In this document: positions 36,210-44,728 of the stretch, one piece after another
How positions within the stretch are numbered: position 1 is the stretch's first letter
How the letters are laid out: each line of letters begins with the position of its first letter
Source: Clostridium rectalis
Lineage (GTDB): Bacteria; Bacillota; Clostridia; Clostridiales; Clostridiaceae
Assembly (NCBI RefSeq): GCF_900626095.1
Contig: NZ_UYZZ01000001.1
Location: 524,381 to 588,380 of the forward strand
Reading direction: 5' to 3'
Length of the DNA: 64,000 bases
Notes under the pieces: generated by a model
Told to the model about the DNA's origin: nothing
Databases searched by the model: none
The model's input: only the letters and a program-made list of their open reading frames with translations
Translations under genes and position numbers: made by a program

Positions 36210-37355
36210 TTATCTTATATGAATAAGGTGAAAAAAAATATTTTTATCTCCCCACCCTAAATCCCAAGGCACATGGTACCTATCTGTAGTATGGGAGTTT
36301 ATTAAAGGATATCCTCTAGAATCCCAAGAAGTTACTATAGCGAAGTGATCTATATCATGACCTTTTGCGTAACATATAAGATCTCCAGGTTCTAATTTTT
36401 GTACCGAACCACAAGGATAGCCCTCTATTGGAGTTATTAATTGTTTAAAATCTCCTCTTTTTATTAATTTACCTTTTCCACTATAGAGAAGATAGTTTCT
36501 AAAAGCATCAGCATTAACAAAGGCTTTACTTCCTTCAGCCATACCATATTTAGGATAGTTACAATGCCATGAACCATCAAATTTTAGACCACCAGCATCT
36601 TTGTCTCCTAAAACTTGAGATGCAAAGTTTGTGCAATCTCCACCAATGCCATTGTAGTCCTTATATTTTTTATTATATTTATAATCTGTATTATAATCTA
36701 AAGAAGCTCCACAATACTTATCTGCATATTTTATGGCTTTTAATCTGTCGTAGCGGCCTTCATAGTTTTCATTTATTACTTTAGGACAATTTTCTATTGA
36801 AAATACTTCATCTTTTGAAAAATCCCAGGGAGTAATGTCTCCAGTGTAAGATTTTAAAGCATCTTCAAAGCAATCTGTGTACCAATCACTAAAGATAACC
36901 CATTTATCATTCTTTTTAGTTAAATCTACTGTATGTTTTATTCCAACTCCAAAAGAATTTATAGTAGGGTTTGAGTCATTTTTATAAAAATAGTTAAATT
37001 TGTATAATTCTTTTAAAGCAAGGCGTACACCTTTTTTTGTATTATAAACTTTATATAAAATAACAGAGGATTTAACATCTTTAAATTCTATGTTTCTTTG
37101 GTATGCCCAATGTTTTAAATACTTTACTCTTTTTATTTCATGTTCAAGAGCCCATTCACCGTATTTATGTGATGTATCAAAATAACTTTGAAGAGCACTC
37201 AAATCTCCATTTATAAATACTTTAGAACGATTATTATATAGGTTTTCAATTTCTATTTTTAATTCTTCTTTATTTACTTTAGTTTGGGCTGAAGCATAAC
37301 TTCCAAATAAAGTACAAATTATTATTAAAGCCAAAATTTTTAGTGCTCTTTTCAT
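36210..37355 (-). CDS. Exported Amidase_6-domain protein
   Basis: 381 residues from ATG 37355. A signal peptide (residues 1 to about 24, ending ASA-Q) leads into an N-terminal domain of about 150 residues with a helical/NTF2-like look, then Amidase_6: AIKYADKYCGASL and IGGDCTNFASQVLG with the likely catalytic Cys, and DIDHFAIVTSWDSRGYPLINSHTTD with His. GGAGGTG is 12-14 bases before the ATG, rather far; a GTG start at 37370 overlaps that site. Probably acts on the cell wall. Confidence 0.8.
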   Translation of the reverse strand: MKRALKILALIIICTLFGSYASAQTKVNKEELKIEIENLYNNRSKVFINGDLSALQSYFDTSHKYGEWALEHEIKRVKYLKHWAYQRNIEFKDVKSSVILYKVYNTKKGVRLALKELYKFNYFYKNDSNPTINSFGVGIKHTVDLTKKNDKWVIFSDWYTDCFEDALKSYTGDITPWDFSKDEVFSIENCPKVINENYEGRYDRLKAIKYADKYCGASLDYNTDYKYNKKYKDYNGIGGDCTNFASQVLGDKDAGGLKFDGSWHCNYPKYGMAEGSKAFVNADAFRNYLLYSGKGKLIKRGDFKQLITPIEGYPCGSVQKLEPGDLICYAKGHDIDHFAIVTSWDSRGYPLINSHTTDRYHVPWDLGWGDKNIFFHLIHIR

Positions 37356-37542
37356 ATATTTGTTAGGCACCTCCTAAATGGTTTAATTAATTAAATTTAT
37401 TAAGGGCTAAATATAGTGTTACCCAAATTTAAAAATTTTACTTAATTTTATATATGGAAATTAATAAAAAAAATTAAAAGTTATTTTATTGAAATGTTTT
37501 AAATAAGTATATTAATGAATCAACTTAAGAAAGGTAAATTAT

Positions 37543-38892
37543 ATGAAAAAAAATAATGTTTTATCAGAGGTTATAGATTTATCTTTGCCAGTAATAGGTG
37601 AAATGGTTGTATATAACTTTATGAACATTTTTGATGCTATGATGATAGGTAATTTTGGTGGAAATAAGGCAGTTAGTGCTGTAACTTTAAGTACGGAAAT
37701 AGTTAATACTTCTTTTAATATTATAATATATATAGGGCTTGCCATTTCAATAACTTCATTAGTTGCAAGAAGTATTGGTGCAAGAAGTATAAAAGAGGCA
37801 CAATTATATTCTTATACTGGTATTAGGATAGGATTTTTATTAGCCATATTAATGTTTGTAATATTATTTAATTTTAGTAAGGAAATACTTTCATTGTTTA
37901 AAGCTAAAGATGAAGTTTTATACTATGCAAATATATATATTAAAGTTATTTCTATAGCACTAGTGCCTAACATACTTATAACTATAATAAACGCAATTCT
38001 TAGAGGAATAGGAAATACGGTTATACCTTTTAAAATATCATTGATTGTAGCTTTAAATAAGATATTTTTTGATTTTATATTTATATTTGGAATAGGGACA
38101 AAATCTTTGGGGATAATAGGTTCAGCAATAGCTACTGTAATATCCCAAACTATAGGATTTATAGTAGTTTTTTTCTATATTTTAAAAAAATATTTTTTGA
38201 AATTTAACATTAAATATTTAGTGAAAAGTAATTTTTTTGCAATAAAGCAGGTGTTAAAGCTAAGTATACCCTCTTGTTTAGAAGAAGGTGCGTATGGAAT
38301 AACAAGACTATTTTGTACTGGTATGATTATGAGTTTAGGATCAATATCTTTTGCATCAAATGAGATAGCAAATATAATAGAGGGAATATCGGTAATGCCA
38401 GGAGTTGGTATATCTGTAGCAGCTACTGCTTTAGTAGGAATGAGAGCCGGGGAAAAGGATTATAAAATGGCAAAAAAATATGCAAACTATTGTTGTTTAT
38501 TAGCAGTAGGAATGATGATGACTTTTTCTGTTTTTTTTGTTATTATGCCAGACTTTTTGGCGGATTTATTTGTTAAAGACAATGAAAGGCAGCTAATTAA
38601 ACTTACAGCCCTTTGTTTGTCTATAGGAGCTTTAGAACAACCATTTATAGCTATCTCTAATGTGTTTTCGGGAGCATTAAAAGGTCTTGGTGATGCAAAA
38701 ACACCCCTTTATATTTCATTATTTACAGGGATTTGTATTAGGCTTCCTTTAATATATATTTTTATTTATAAACTTAGATGGTCTGTTATTAATGTATGGT
38801 GGATTACTACTGTGCAGTGGGCCTTTGATGGTATACTTATGTATATAATATTTAATAGAAAATGTACAAAAAGAATAAAAAATTTAGAATAA
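37543..38892 (+). CDS. MATE-family efflux transporter
   Basis: 449 residues with about 12 membrane segments in two halves. Begins SEVIDLSLPVIGEMVVYNFMNIFDAMMIGNFG, the usual MATE N-terminus, and repeats a similar pattern at residues about 235-260 (LKLSIPSCLEEGAYG). Exports drugs or metabolites in exchange for Na+ or H+. Start follows AAGAAAGGTAAATT. Lies 65 bases upstream of hutP. Confidence 0.88.
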   Translation: MKKNNVLSEVIDLSLPVIGEMVVYNFMNIFDAMMIGNFGGNKAVSAVTLSTEIVNTSFNIIIYIGLAISITSLVARSIGARSIKEAQLYSYTGIRIGFLLAILMFVILFNFSKEILSLFKAKDEVLYYANIYIKVISIALVPNILITIINAILRGIGNTVIPFKISLIVALNKIFFDFIFIFGIGTKSLGIIGSAIATVISQTIGFIVVFFYILKKYFLKFNIKYLVKSNFFAIKQVLKLSIPSCLEEGAYGITRLFCTGMIMSLGSISFASNEIANIIEGISVMPGVGISVAATALVGMRAGEKDYKMAKKYANYCCLLAVGMMMTFSVFFVIMPDFLADLFVKDNERQLIKLTALCLSIGALEQPFIAISNVFSGALKGLGDAKTPLYISLFTGICIRLPLIYIFIYKLRWSVINVWWITTVQWAFDGILMYIIFNRKCTKRIKNLE

Positions 38893-38957
38893 AATTAAAT
38901 TTAAATATGATAAAATATATAAGTAAGAAGAGTATTTTATAAGAAGGGTGATAGAAG

Positions 38958-39377
38958 ATGAAAATTGATAGTATAGAAGTAGCAAAAAGTTCTATAAAAA
39001 TGGCTATTTCCTCTAGGGATAGTGAAAAAGAACTTGAAAGTAGGTTTAAGGATAAAGGCATTATAACTGCAGCTGTGGACATTGGTGGGAATTTAAATAA
39101 TTCTATACCTAAAATAGTAGAAAGAGCTTTAGTTGCGTCTAAGAGATGTGGTGTTATAAAGGATTGTCATCTTCATGATGGAGCTGTAGCAGGAGCAACT
39201 AGAGAAGCTATTATGCAAGTGTCAACTAAGGCAAATGGTCTTAACGTGGGTGGTAAAATTGGTATTGCTAGGGGAAAGGAACATTTAAGTGTCTGTATAT
39301 TTTTAAGTATAGGGTTACTTCACTTAAATGAGGTGGTAGTAGGAATTGGACATCGATCAATCCCGGAAATGGCCTAG
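38958..39377 (+). CDS. hutP: HutP-family RNA-binding antiterminator
   Basis: 139 residues. The metal/histidine-binding motif CHLHDGAVAGATREAIMQV (residues about 72-90) and the C-terminal VGIGHRSIPEM match HutP, which in Bacillus binds NAG triplets in RNA with Mg2+ and histidine and prevents termination upstream of hut genes. No hut genes are nearby; instead the hydrogenase maturation operon follows, with a terminator-containing leader. Start follows AAGAAGGGTGATAGAAG. Confidence 0.92.
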   Translation: MKIDSIEVAKSSIKMAISSRDSEKELESRFKDKGIITAAVDIGGNLNNSIPKIVERALVASKRCGVIKDCHLHDGAVAGATREAIMQVSTKANGLNVGGKIGIARGKEHLSVCIFLSIGLLHLNEVVVGIGHRSIPEMA

Positions 39378-39437
39378 ATTAATATACTCAATTTATAGAA
39401 AATTTGAAAGTAAACTATTATATTTATACTAATATAG

Positions 39438-39466
39438 TTGACATATAAATTTTAAAAAAATATAAT
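39438..39466 (+). promoter_or_regulatory. Consensus SigA promoter of the hydrogenase maturation operon
   Basis: Perfect TTGACA (39438-39443), 17-base spacer, perfect TATAAT (39461-39466). Predicted start near 39473 creates a leader of about 200 bases before the first gene. Confidence 0.88.
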
Positions 39467-39487
39467 ATATACATATCCCTTTTATTG

Positions 39488-39637
39488 GTGATTTCTGATA
39501 AAAGAGATTTTAAAAAGTTTTATCTAATTGTAAAGAATTTATCTGAGCAAGAGGAAAGGAAACAAATATATTCTGTAATCACTACTTTATTAAGTATAGA
39601 TAAGGGTGTTTTTTATATGGAGTATGTGACCTTCTAG
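39488..39637 (+). CDS. Possible leader ORF (49 codons) in the hyd operon leader
   Basis: An open frame from GTG 39488 to TAG 39635-39637, protein beginning VISDKRDFKKFYLIVKNL and ending FYMEYVTF. There is no ribosome site and the start lies only about 15 bases after the predicted transcript start, so translation is doubtful. The frame is long for such AT-rich DNA, and its stop codon is embedded in the 5' arm of the leader terminator, an arrangement expected of translation-coupled attenuation. I do not recognise the sequence. Confidence 0.3.
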   Translation: MISDKRDFKKFYLIVKNLSEQEERKQIYSVITTLLSIDKGVFYMEYVTF

Positions 39638-39658
39638 TTTTGCTAGAGGGTTTTTTTA
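39629..39658 (+). terminator. Leader terminator (attenuator) upstream of the hyd operon
   Basis: ACCTTCTAG (39629-39637) pairs with CTAGAGGGT (39643-39651) around TTTTG, then a T7 run. It lies between the promoter and the first gene, so it must be read through for expression. Confidence 0.85.
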
Positions 39659-39683
39659 TTTTAATATTGGGAGGGAAAAATTT

Positions 39684-39929
39684 ATGGACAAAAGAGTAGG
39701 TGTGGTTGGAATAGTTATAGAAGAATTTGAATGTGCTAATAAGGTAAATAGCATACTTCATGATTTTGCTCATGTGATAGTTGGAAGGATGGGAGTTCCA
39801 TATAGAGAGAGGAACTTAAGTGTCATTTCTCTTATTGTGGATGGTACTTCAGATGAAATTAGTGCTATAACAGGTAAACTTGGAAGAATAAGTGGAGTAA
39901 ATGTTAAATCGGCTATAACTAAAAAGTGA
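39684..39929 (+). CDS. TM1266-family iron-only hydrogenase system regulator
   Basis: 81 residues, ACT-like fold. The whole protein, from VGVVGIVIEEFECANKVNSIL through VGRMGVPYRERNLSVISLIVDG to a C-terminal GRISGVNVKSA, matches the TM1266 family, always found with [FeFe]-hydrogenase maturases and proposed as regulator; ligand unknown. Start follows TTGGGAGGGAAAAATTT. First gene of the TM1266-hydE-hydG-hydF operon. Confidence 0.92.
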   Translation: MDKRVGVVGIVIEEFECANKVNSILHDFAHVIVGRMGVPYRERNLSVISLIVDGTSDEISAITGKLGRISGVNVKSAITKK

Positions 39930-39945
39930 TTATAAGGAGTTATTT

Positions 39946-40992
39946 ATGCAAACTAAAGAGCTAATAAATAAAATATCTTTGGGGTACCAACCAAATAAAA
40001 ATGAAATCATAAAAATATTAAGATTAGATAAAGAAGATGAGAATTTAAGTTATTTATTTTATAAGGCTGAACAAGTTACATTAAAATATTGTAAAGATGA
40101 AATACAAATAAGGGCCATAATAGAATTTTCTAATTATTGTAGATGTAAATGTGCTTATTGTGGATTAAATTGTAATAATAAATTAATAAAAAGATATAGA
40201 ATGACAATTGATGAAATTGTAAACACAGCGTTTGAAGCTTATGAAGCTGGATATAAAACTATTGTTCTTCAATCAGGAGAAGATTTATGGTACAGTAAAG
40301 AAAAAATATGTGAAATTTTAAAAAGAATAAAAGGAATAGGGGATTTGGCCATAACCTTAAGTATAGGAGAGAGAGAAATTGAAGAATATAAAGAGTTTAA
40401 AAAGACTGGAGCAGATAGATTTTTAATTAAACATGAAACTGCAGATGAACTTTTATACAATAAATTACATCCTCACTCTAATTTTAAAAGTAGATTTCAA
40501 TGCTTAAAAGAGCTGAAAAAATTAGGTTATCAAATAGGGAGTGGATTTATGGTGGGATTACCATGGCAAGGTTATGATACTTTGGCTAAAGATTTAATCT
40601 TTTTAAAATCTTTAGAAGTGGATATGGCAGGAATAGGTCCTTTTATTCCTCATCCTGAAACAGAACTTAAAAATCAGGTAAAAGGGAGTACATTTTTAAC
40701 TTTAAAGGTAGTAGCTCTTGCTAGGCTTATGTTAAAGTATACACATTTACCTGCCACAACTTCTCTTGGGGTGTTAAATGAACTAGATAAAATAGCTGCT
40801 TTTAGCTCTGGAGCAAATGTTATTATGCAAAAAGTTGAGCCACATAAATATAGAAGACTTTATGAAATATATCCATCTAAATTAAAAGTGCATAAAAGCA
40901 TACTAGAAGAAAGAAAGGATATAGAAAAATATATATTGAAGGCTGGGAAAAAGATTTCCTTTACTAAAGGAGATAGTTTTAAAATAAAGTAA
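39946..40992 (+). CDS. hydE: [FeFe]-hydrogenase maturase HydE (radical SAM)
   Basis: 348 residues. Radical-SAM cluster motif CRCKCAYC (CxxxCxxC) at about residue 65 after IRAIIEFSNY. HydE takes part in building the 2Fe subcluster of [FeFe]-hydrogenase, handling the complex-B/Fe(CO)2(CN)Cys intermediate. The TIM-barrel continues with GIGPFIPHPET and a C-terminal part. Start follows AAGGAGTTATTT, 16 bases after the TM1266-like gene. Confidence 0.95.
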   Translation: MQTKELINKISLGYQPNKNEIIKILRLDKEDENLSYLFYKAEQVTLKYCKDEIQIRAIIEFSNYCRCKCAYCGLNCNNKLIKRYRMTIDEIVNTAFEAYEAGYKTIVLQSGEDLWYSKEKICEILKRIKGIGDLAITLSIGEREIEEYKEFKKTGADRFLIKHETADELLYNKLHPHSNFKSRFQCLKELKKLGYQIGSGFMVGLPWQGYDTLAKDLIFLKSLEVDMAGIGPFIPHPETELKNQVKGSTFLTLKVVALARLMLKYTHLPATTSLGVLNELDKIAAFSSGANVIMQKVEPHKYRRLYEIYPSKLKVHKSILEERKDIEKYILKAGKKISFTKGDSFKIK

Positions 40993-41005
40993 GGAGTTGT
41001 TTAAT

Positions 41006-42421
41006 ATGAAAGAATACAAAGCTGAAGATTTTATAATTAATTCAGAGATTTTAGAGAGCATAAAGGAAGGTAACGTAAAAAGCAAAAATTTAATATATGT
41101 AAGGGAAATATTAAAAAAGGCAAGTAGTTGTAAAGGCCTTTCACATAAAGAGGCAGCAGTGCTTTTGGCTGTAGATAATAAAGAAATTTTAGAAGAAATA
41201 TATAAAGTAGCTAAAGAAATTAAAGAGAAAATATATGGTAAAAGGATTGTTTTATTTGCACCTTTATATATAAGCAATTACTGTGTGAACAATTGTAAAT
41301 ATTGTGGGTACCAACAATGTAATAAGGAATTTGAAAGAAAAAAACTAAACATGAATGAGCTTGAGGAAGAAGTAAGAATATTAGAAGGATTAGGTCATAA
41401 AAGATTAGCACTAGAAGCTGGTGAAGATGATGTGAATTGTTCATTAGATTATGTAATACAATGTATAGAAAAAATATATTCATTAAAATTTAAAAATGGT
41501 AGTATTAGAAGAATTAATGTAAATATAGCGGCTACTTCTGTTAAAAATTATAAAAGATTAAAAGAAGCCGAAATAGGGACTTATATATTATTTCAAGAAA
41601 CCTATAATAAAAAAGTATATGAAAACATGCATCCTCAAGGTCCCAAACATGACTATAATTATCATACCACTGCTATGGATAGGGCTAGAGAAGCTGGAAT
41701 AGATGATGTAGGAATAGGTGTACTTTATGGTTTATATGATTATAAATATGAAACAATAGCTATGCTTATGCATGCAGAACATTTAGAGAAGGCCACAGGC
41801 GTAGGACCTCATACTATTTCTGTACCAAGGATTAGGGAAGCAGAAGGAGTTACCCTTGAAAACTATCCTTATATTGTTACAGATAATGAATTTAAAAGAA
41901 TAGTTGCCATATTAAGACTTTCAGTACCTTATACAGGCATGATTTTATCTACAAGAGAAGAGTCTAAATTTAGAGATGAAGTTATAGAAGTTGGAATATC
42001 TCAGATAAGTGCAGGATCTTGTACAGGGGTTGGAGGATACGCAAAGGAGAATTCAAAAGATATTAATGATGAAAAGCCTCAGTTTCAGGTTGGAGATCGT
42101 AGATCACCAATTGAAATAATAAAAAATCTTTGTAAAGGAGGATATATTCCTAGTTATTGTACAGCTTGTTATAGAGAAGGAAGAACAGGAGAAAGATTTA
42201 TGAGTCTTGCAAAGTCAGGACAGATACATAATGTATGTCAACCAAATGCAATATTAACATTTAAAGAATTTTTGCTTGATTATGGAAATGATGAAGTTAA
42301 ATCTATAGGAGAAGAAACTATAAAAAAGGCATTACTAGAAATACCAAGGGAGAATGTTAAAAAATCCACATTAGAAAAACTGAAACGAATAGAGCAGGGG
42401 GAAAGAGATTTAAGATTTTAA
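41006..42421 (+). CDS. hydG: [FeFe]-hydrogenase maturase HydG (tyrosine lyase)
   Basis: 471 residues. N-terminal radical-SAM motif CVNNCKYC (about residue 95) cleaves tyrosine to p-cresol and a precursor of CO and CN-; the C-terminal domain has the second cluster site CTACYREGRTGERFM, needed for making the Fe(CO)2(CN) synthon. GSCTGVGGYAKE also fits. Start at 41006 follows AAGGAGTTGTTTAAT; the frame is open to 40997 but that start lies within the ribosome site. Confidence 0.96.
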   Translation: MKEYKAEDFIINSEILESIKEGNVKSKNLIYVREILKKASSCKGLSHKEAAVLLAVDNKEILEEIYKVAKEIKEKIYGKRIVLFAPLYISNYCVNNCKYCGYQQCNKEFERKKLNMNELEEEVRILEGLGHKRLALEAGEDDVNCSLDYVIQCIEKIYSLKFKNGSIRRINVNIAATSVKNYKRLKEAEIGTYILFQETYNKKVYENMHPQGPKHDYNYHTTAMDRAREAGIDDVGIGVLYGLYDYKYETIAMLMHAEHLEKATGVGPHTISVPRIREAEGVTLENYPYIVTDNEFKRIVAILRLSVPYTGMILSTREESKFRDEVIEVGISQISAGSCTGVGGYAKENSKDINDEKPQFQVGDRRSPIEIIKNLCKGGYIPSYCTACYREGRTGERFMSLAKSGQIHNVCQPNAILTFKEFLLDYGNDEVKSIGEETIKKALLEIPRENVKKSTLEKLKRIEQGERDLRF

Positions 42422-42438
42422 CTTAGGAGGTGGATACT

Positions 42439-43656
42439 ATGAATGACACTACTAAAGGAAATAGATTACATATAGCTATATTTGGTAGAAGAAATGTTGG
42501 TAAATCTAGTATTATAAATGCATTGACAAATCAAAGGGTTTCAATAGTGTCGGATAAGGCTGGAACTACCACTGATCCTGTTTATAAAGCCATGGAGTTA
42601 TTACCGTTAGGTCCGGTAATGATAATAGACACTGCAGGTGTTGATGATGATGAGGGAGAAATAGGATTATTAAGATTAAAGAAGACTGAGCAAATTATTG
42701 AAAAAACTGATTTAGCAATCTTGGTGTTTAATTTTAATGTAGATGATTTATATTATGAAAAAGCTTGGTACAAACAATTAAGGAAAAAAAAGATACCTAT
42801 AATAGGTGTTATTAACAAAGTTGATAATATAAATACAGAAGTAGATATTTACAAATATAACAGAGAATTTCAAATTCCTTTTATAAAAGTAAGTGCATTA
42901 AAAAATATTAATATCGATAAATTAAAGGAAAAAATAATCGAAAATTCTCCAGTTGATTTTGAAATGCCTGCTCTAGTAGGAGACATAATAAATAAGGGTG
43001 ATATTATTTTATTAGTGGCACCTCAAGATATTCAAGCACCTAAGGGCAGACTAATACTACCACAAGTACAAACTATAAGAGATCTTTTAGATAATGATGC
43101 TATAGTGATTACTATTAAAGATTCACAATTGGAATACGTTATAAAACAAATGAAAATTAAACCAAATTTAGTAATAACAGATTCCCAAATATTTAATAAA
43201 GTAAATAAATTATTACCTGAGGATGTTAATTTCACATCTTTTTCAATACTTATGGCTAGATTCAAAGGGGATTTAGAGACCTTTATTCAGGGTGCCATGG
43301 CAATAGAAAAATTAAAGCCTTTAGATAAGGTACTTATTTCAGAGTCCTGTACTCACCATGCATTAAAGGGAGATATAGCAAGGGAAAAAATTCCTAATTG
43401 GCTTAGGGAAAAGGTGGGAGCAAATCTTCAGATTACTTTCAGTTCAGGTGTAGATTTCCCAGAAAATATTAGGGAATATAAACTTATAATACATTGTGGA
43501 GGATGTATGTTTAATAGGAAGCAAATGATGGAGAGAATATGCAAAGCTAAAAGTTACGGAATACCGATAACTAATTATGGTACAGCTATAGCATATATGA
43601 ATGGAATTCTTAATAGAGCTACAGAAATTTTCAATAATATAAAAAAGGGGCAGTGA
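42439..43656 (+). CDS. hydF: [FeFe]-hydrogenase maturase HydF (GTPase scaffold)
   Basis: 405 residues. GTPase domain at the N-terminus (P-loop IFGRRNVGKSS, DTAGVDDD, NKVD) followed by a dimerisation domain and the C-terminal Fe-S part with CTHHALKGD and HCGGCMFNRKQM cysteines. HydF carries the 2Fe precursor and delivers it to apo-hydrogenase. Start at 42439 follows AGGAGG by eight bases. The hydrogenase structural gene is not in this window. Confidence 0.96.
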   Translation: MNDTTKGNRLHIAIFGRRNVGKSSIINALTNQRVSIVSDKAGTTTDPVYKAMELLPLGPVMIIDTAGVDDDEGEIGLLRLKKTEQIIEKTDLAILVFNFNVDDLYYEKAWYKQLRKKKIPIIGVINKVDNINTEVDIYKYNREFQIPFIKVSALKNINIDKLKEKIIENSPVDFEMPALVGDIINKGDIILLVAPQDIQAPKGRLILPQVQTIRDLLDNDAIVITIKDSQLEYVIKQMKIKPNLVITDSQIFNKVNKLLPEDVNFTSFSILMARFKGDLETFIQGAMAIEKLKPLDKVLISESCTHHALKGDIAREKIPNWLREKVGANLQITFSSGVDFPENIREYKLIIHCGGCMFNRKQMMERICKAKSYGIPITNYGTAIAYMNGILNRATEIFNNIKKGQ

Positions 43657-43658
43657 TT

Positions 43659-44189
43659 GTGAAAGATCTAAGAAAATTAGTTAAAACAGCCTTATTTTTG
43701 GCTCTAGCTATAATAATACAATCTATTGGAAGAAGTATTCCTCAAATAAGTCAAATATTTGTAGGGTCTATGGTTAATTGTATTTTAATAATAACTACAT
43801 TAATTTGTGGAACATTTTGGGGTGCTTTAATAGGTATTATGACTCCATTACTTGCATGGATCATAGGTCAACTACCCTCACCGATGGCACCATTTTTACC
43901 TTTTATAATTATTAGTAATATAATATTTATTATTATTTTTTCTATGATTTATAAATTAAAAGGAAGTATTTTAAAATATATTTCTATAATAGTAGCTTCA
44001 TTAGTTAAATTTATTTTTTTATATTTATCTGCAAGTAAATTCGTATATTTATTGCATATAGATATGACTAAAAAAATTTTAAATAAACTTGTAATAATGA
44101 TGGGTTTACCTCAATTTATAACTGCTTTCATAGGAGGAGTGTTAGCTTTACTTATATTTAATATTCTTTGTAAAAGAAAAATTATATAG
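43659..44189 (+). CDS. ECF-transporter S-component-like membrane protein
   Basis: 176 residues with five to six membrane segments. N-terminal LVKTALFLALAIIIQSIG and central GTFWGALIGIMTPLLAWIIGQLP resemble small-molecule-binding S components of energy-coupling factor transporters, which use a shared ATPase module encoded elsewhere. GTG 43659 fits AAGGGG spacing; another GTG at 43653 overlaps the hydF stop. Last gene of the hyd operon; whether it imports something used in hydrogenase assembly is open. Confidence 0.65.
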   Translation: MKDLRKLVKTALFLALAIIIQSIGRSIPQISQIFVGSMVNCILIITTLICGTFWGALIGIMTPLLAWIIGQLPSPMAPFLPFIIISNIIFIIIFSMIYKLKGSILKYISIIVASLVKFIFLYLSASKFVYLLHIDMTKKILNKLVIMMGLPQFITAFIGGVLALLIFNILCKRKII

Positions 44190-44438
44190 TAAAATTTACA
44201 TCACATATAAAAAATAAAATAGTGCAATATATATATTGAAAAGAGAGATTAAAATGATATAAAATATATTTAAATATGTTCTTAATGTATTTTATAACAC
44301 TATAAATCGTTAAAAGAAATTTATAGTGGTGGGGATAATTATTATATATACAATACGTTTATGATAGTATATTAAATGTACAAAACATCTATGTAAATAT
44401 ATATTTTAATTATATAATTCATTTTAAACTCTCTTTTT

Positions 44439-44466
44439 AAACTAGGTGTAAACCTAGTTTTTTATT
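44439..44466 (+). terminator. Terminator upstream of the AbgT gene
   Basis: AAACTAGGT (44439-44447) pairs with ACCTAGTTT (44452-44460), loop four bases, followed by TTTATTTT. Could end the hyd operon or act in the AbgT leader. Confidence 0.75.
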
Positions 44467-44482
44467 TTGAAAATATTTTTAA

Positions 44483-44508
44483 TTGCAACTATTTATAAAT
44501 AGTTGCAA
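44483..44508. promoter_or_regulatory. 26-bp perfect palindrome, candidate operator
   Basis: TTGCAACTATTTATAAATAGTTGCAA reads the same on both strands over 26 bases, with TTGCAACT half-sites. No T-run follows. Lies 220 bases before the AbgT start; MarR-like half-site appearance is only suggestive. Confidence 0.5.
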
Positions 44509-44728
44509 ATATTTTGTATTATTAACAATGAAAGATTTAATTCTAAATTATCACATTTATAAAATTAATTAATGCATTTTAAATATTATTGAAATAAGTT
44601 AATGCATATGTTAAAATATTAATAAAATATTCATAAAATTTAAAAATAATACACTAATGTAAATATAATCATTTAATTATATAAAAGATAGTGTGTTATG
44701 ACTTTATTTTAAAGGGAGGAACTATATT

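Larger units (their letters stand above)
44190..44728. other. 540-base regulatory gap with hairpins and a palindrome
   Basis: Three structures: a perfect 10-bp hairpin CACTATAAAT/ATTTATAGTG at 44298-44328; a terminator AAACTAGGT/ACCTAGTTT plus T-run at 44439-44466; and a perfect 26-bp palindrome TTGCAACTATTTATAAATAGTTGCAA centred at 44495. No gene was found. Confidence 0.65.

Noticed and set aside
39470..39660. T-box or known riboswitch in the hyd leader
   Set aside because: No T-box motif (GGTGGNACC-type) or aptamer core that I know could be found; left as an unassigned attenuator.
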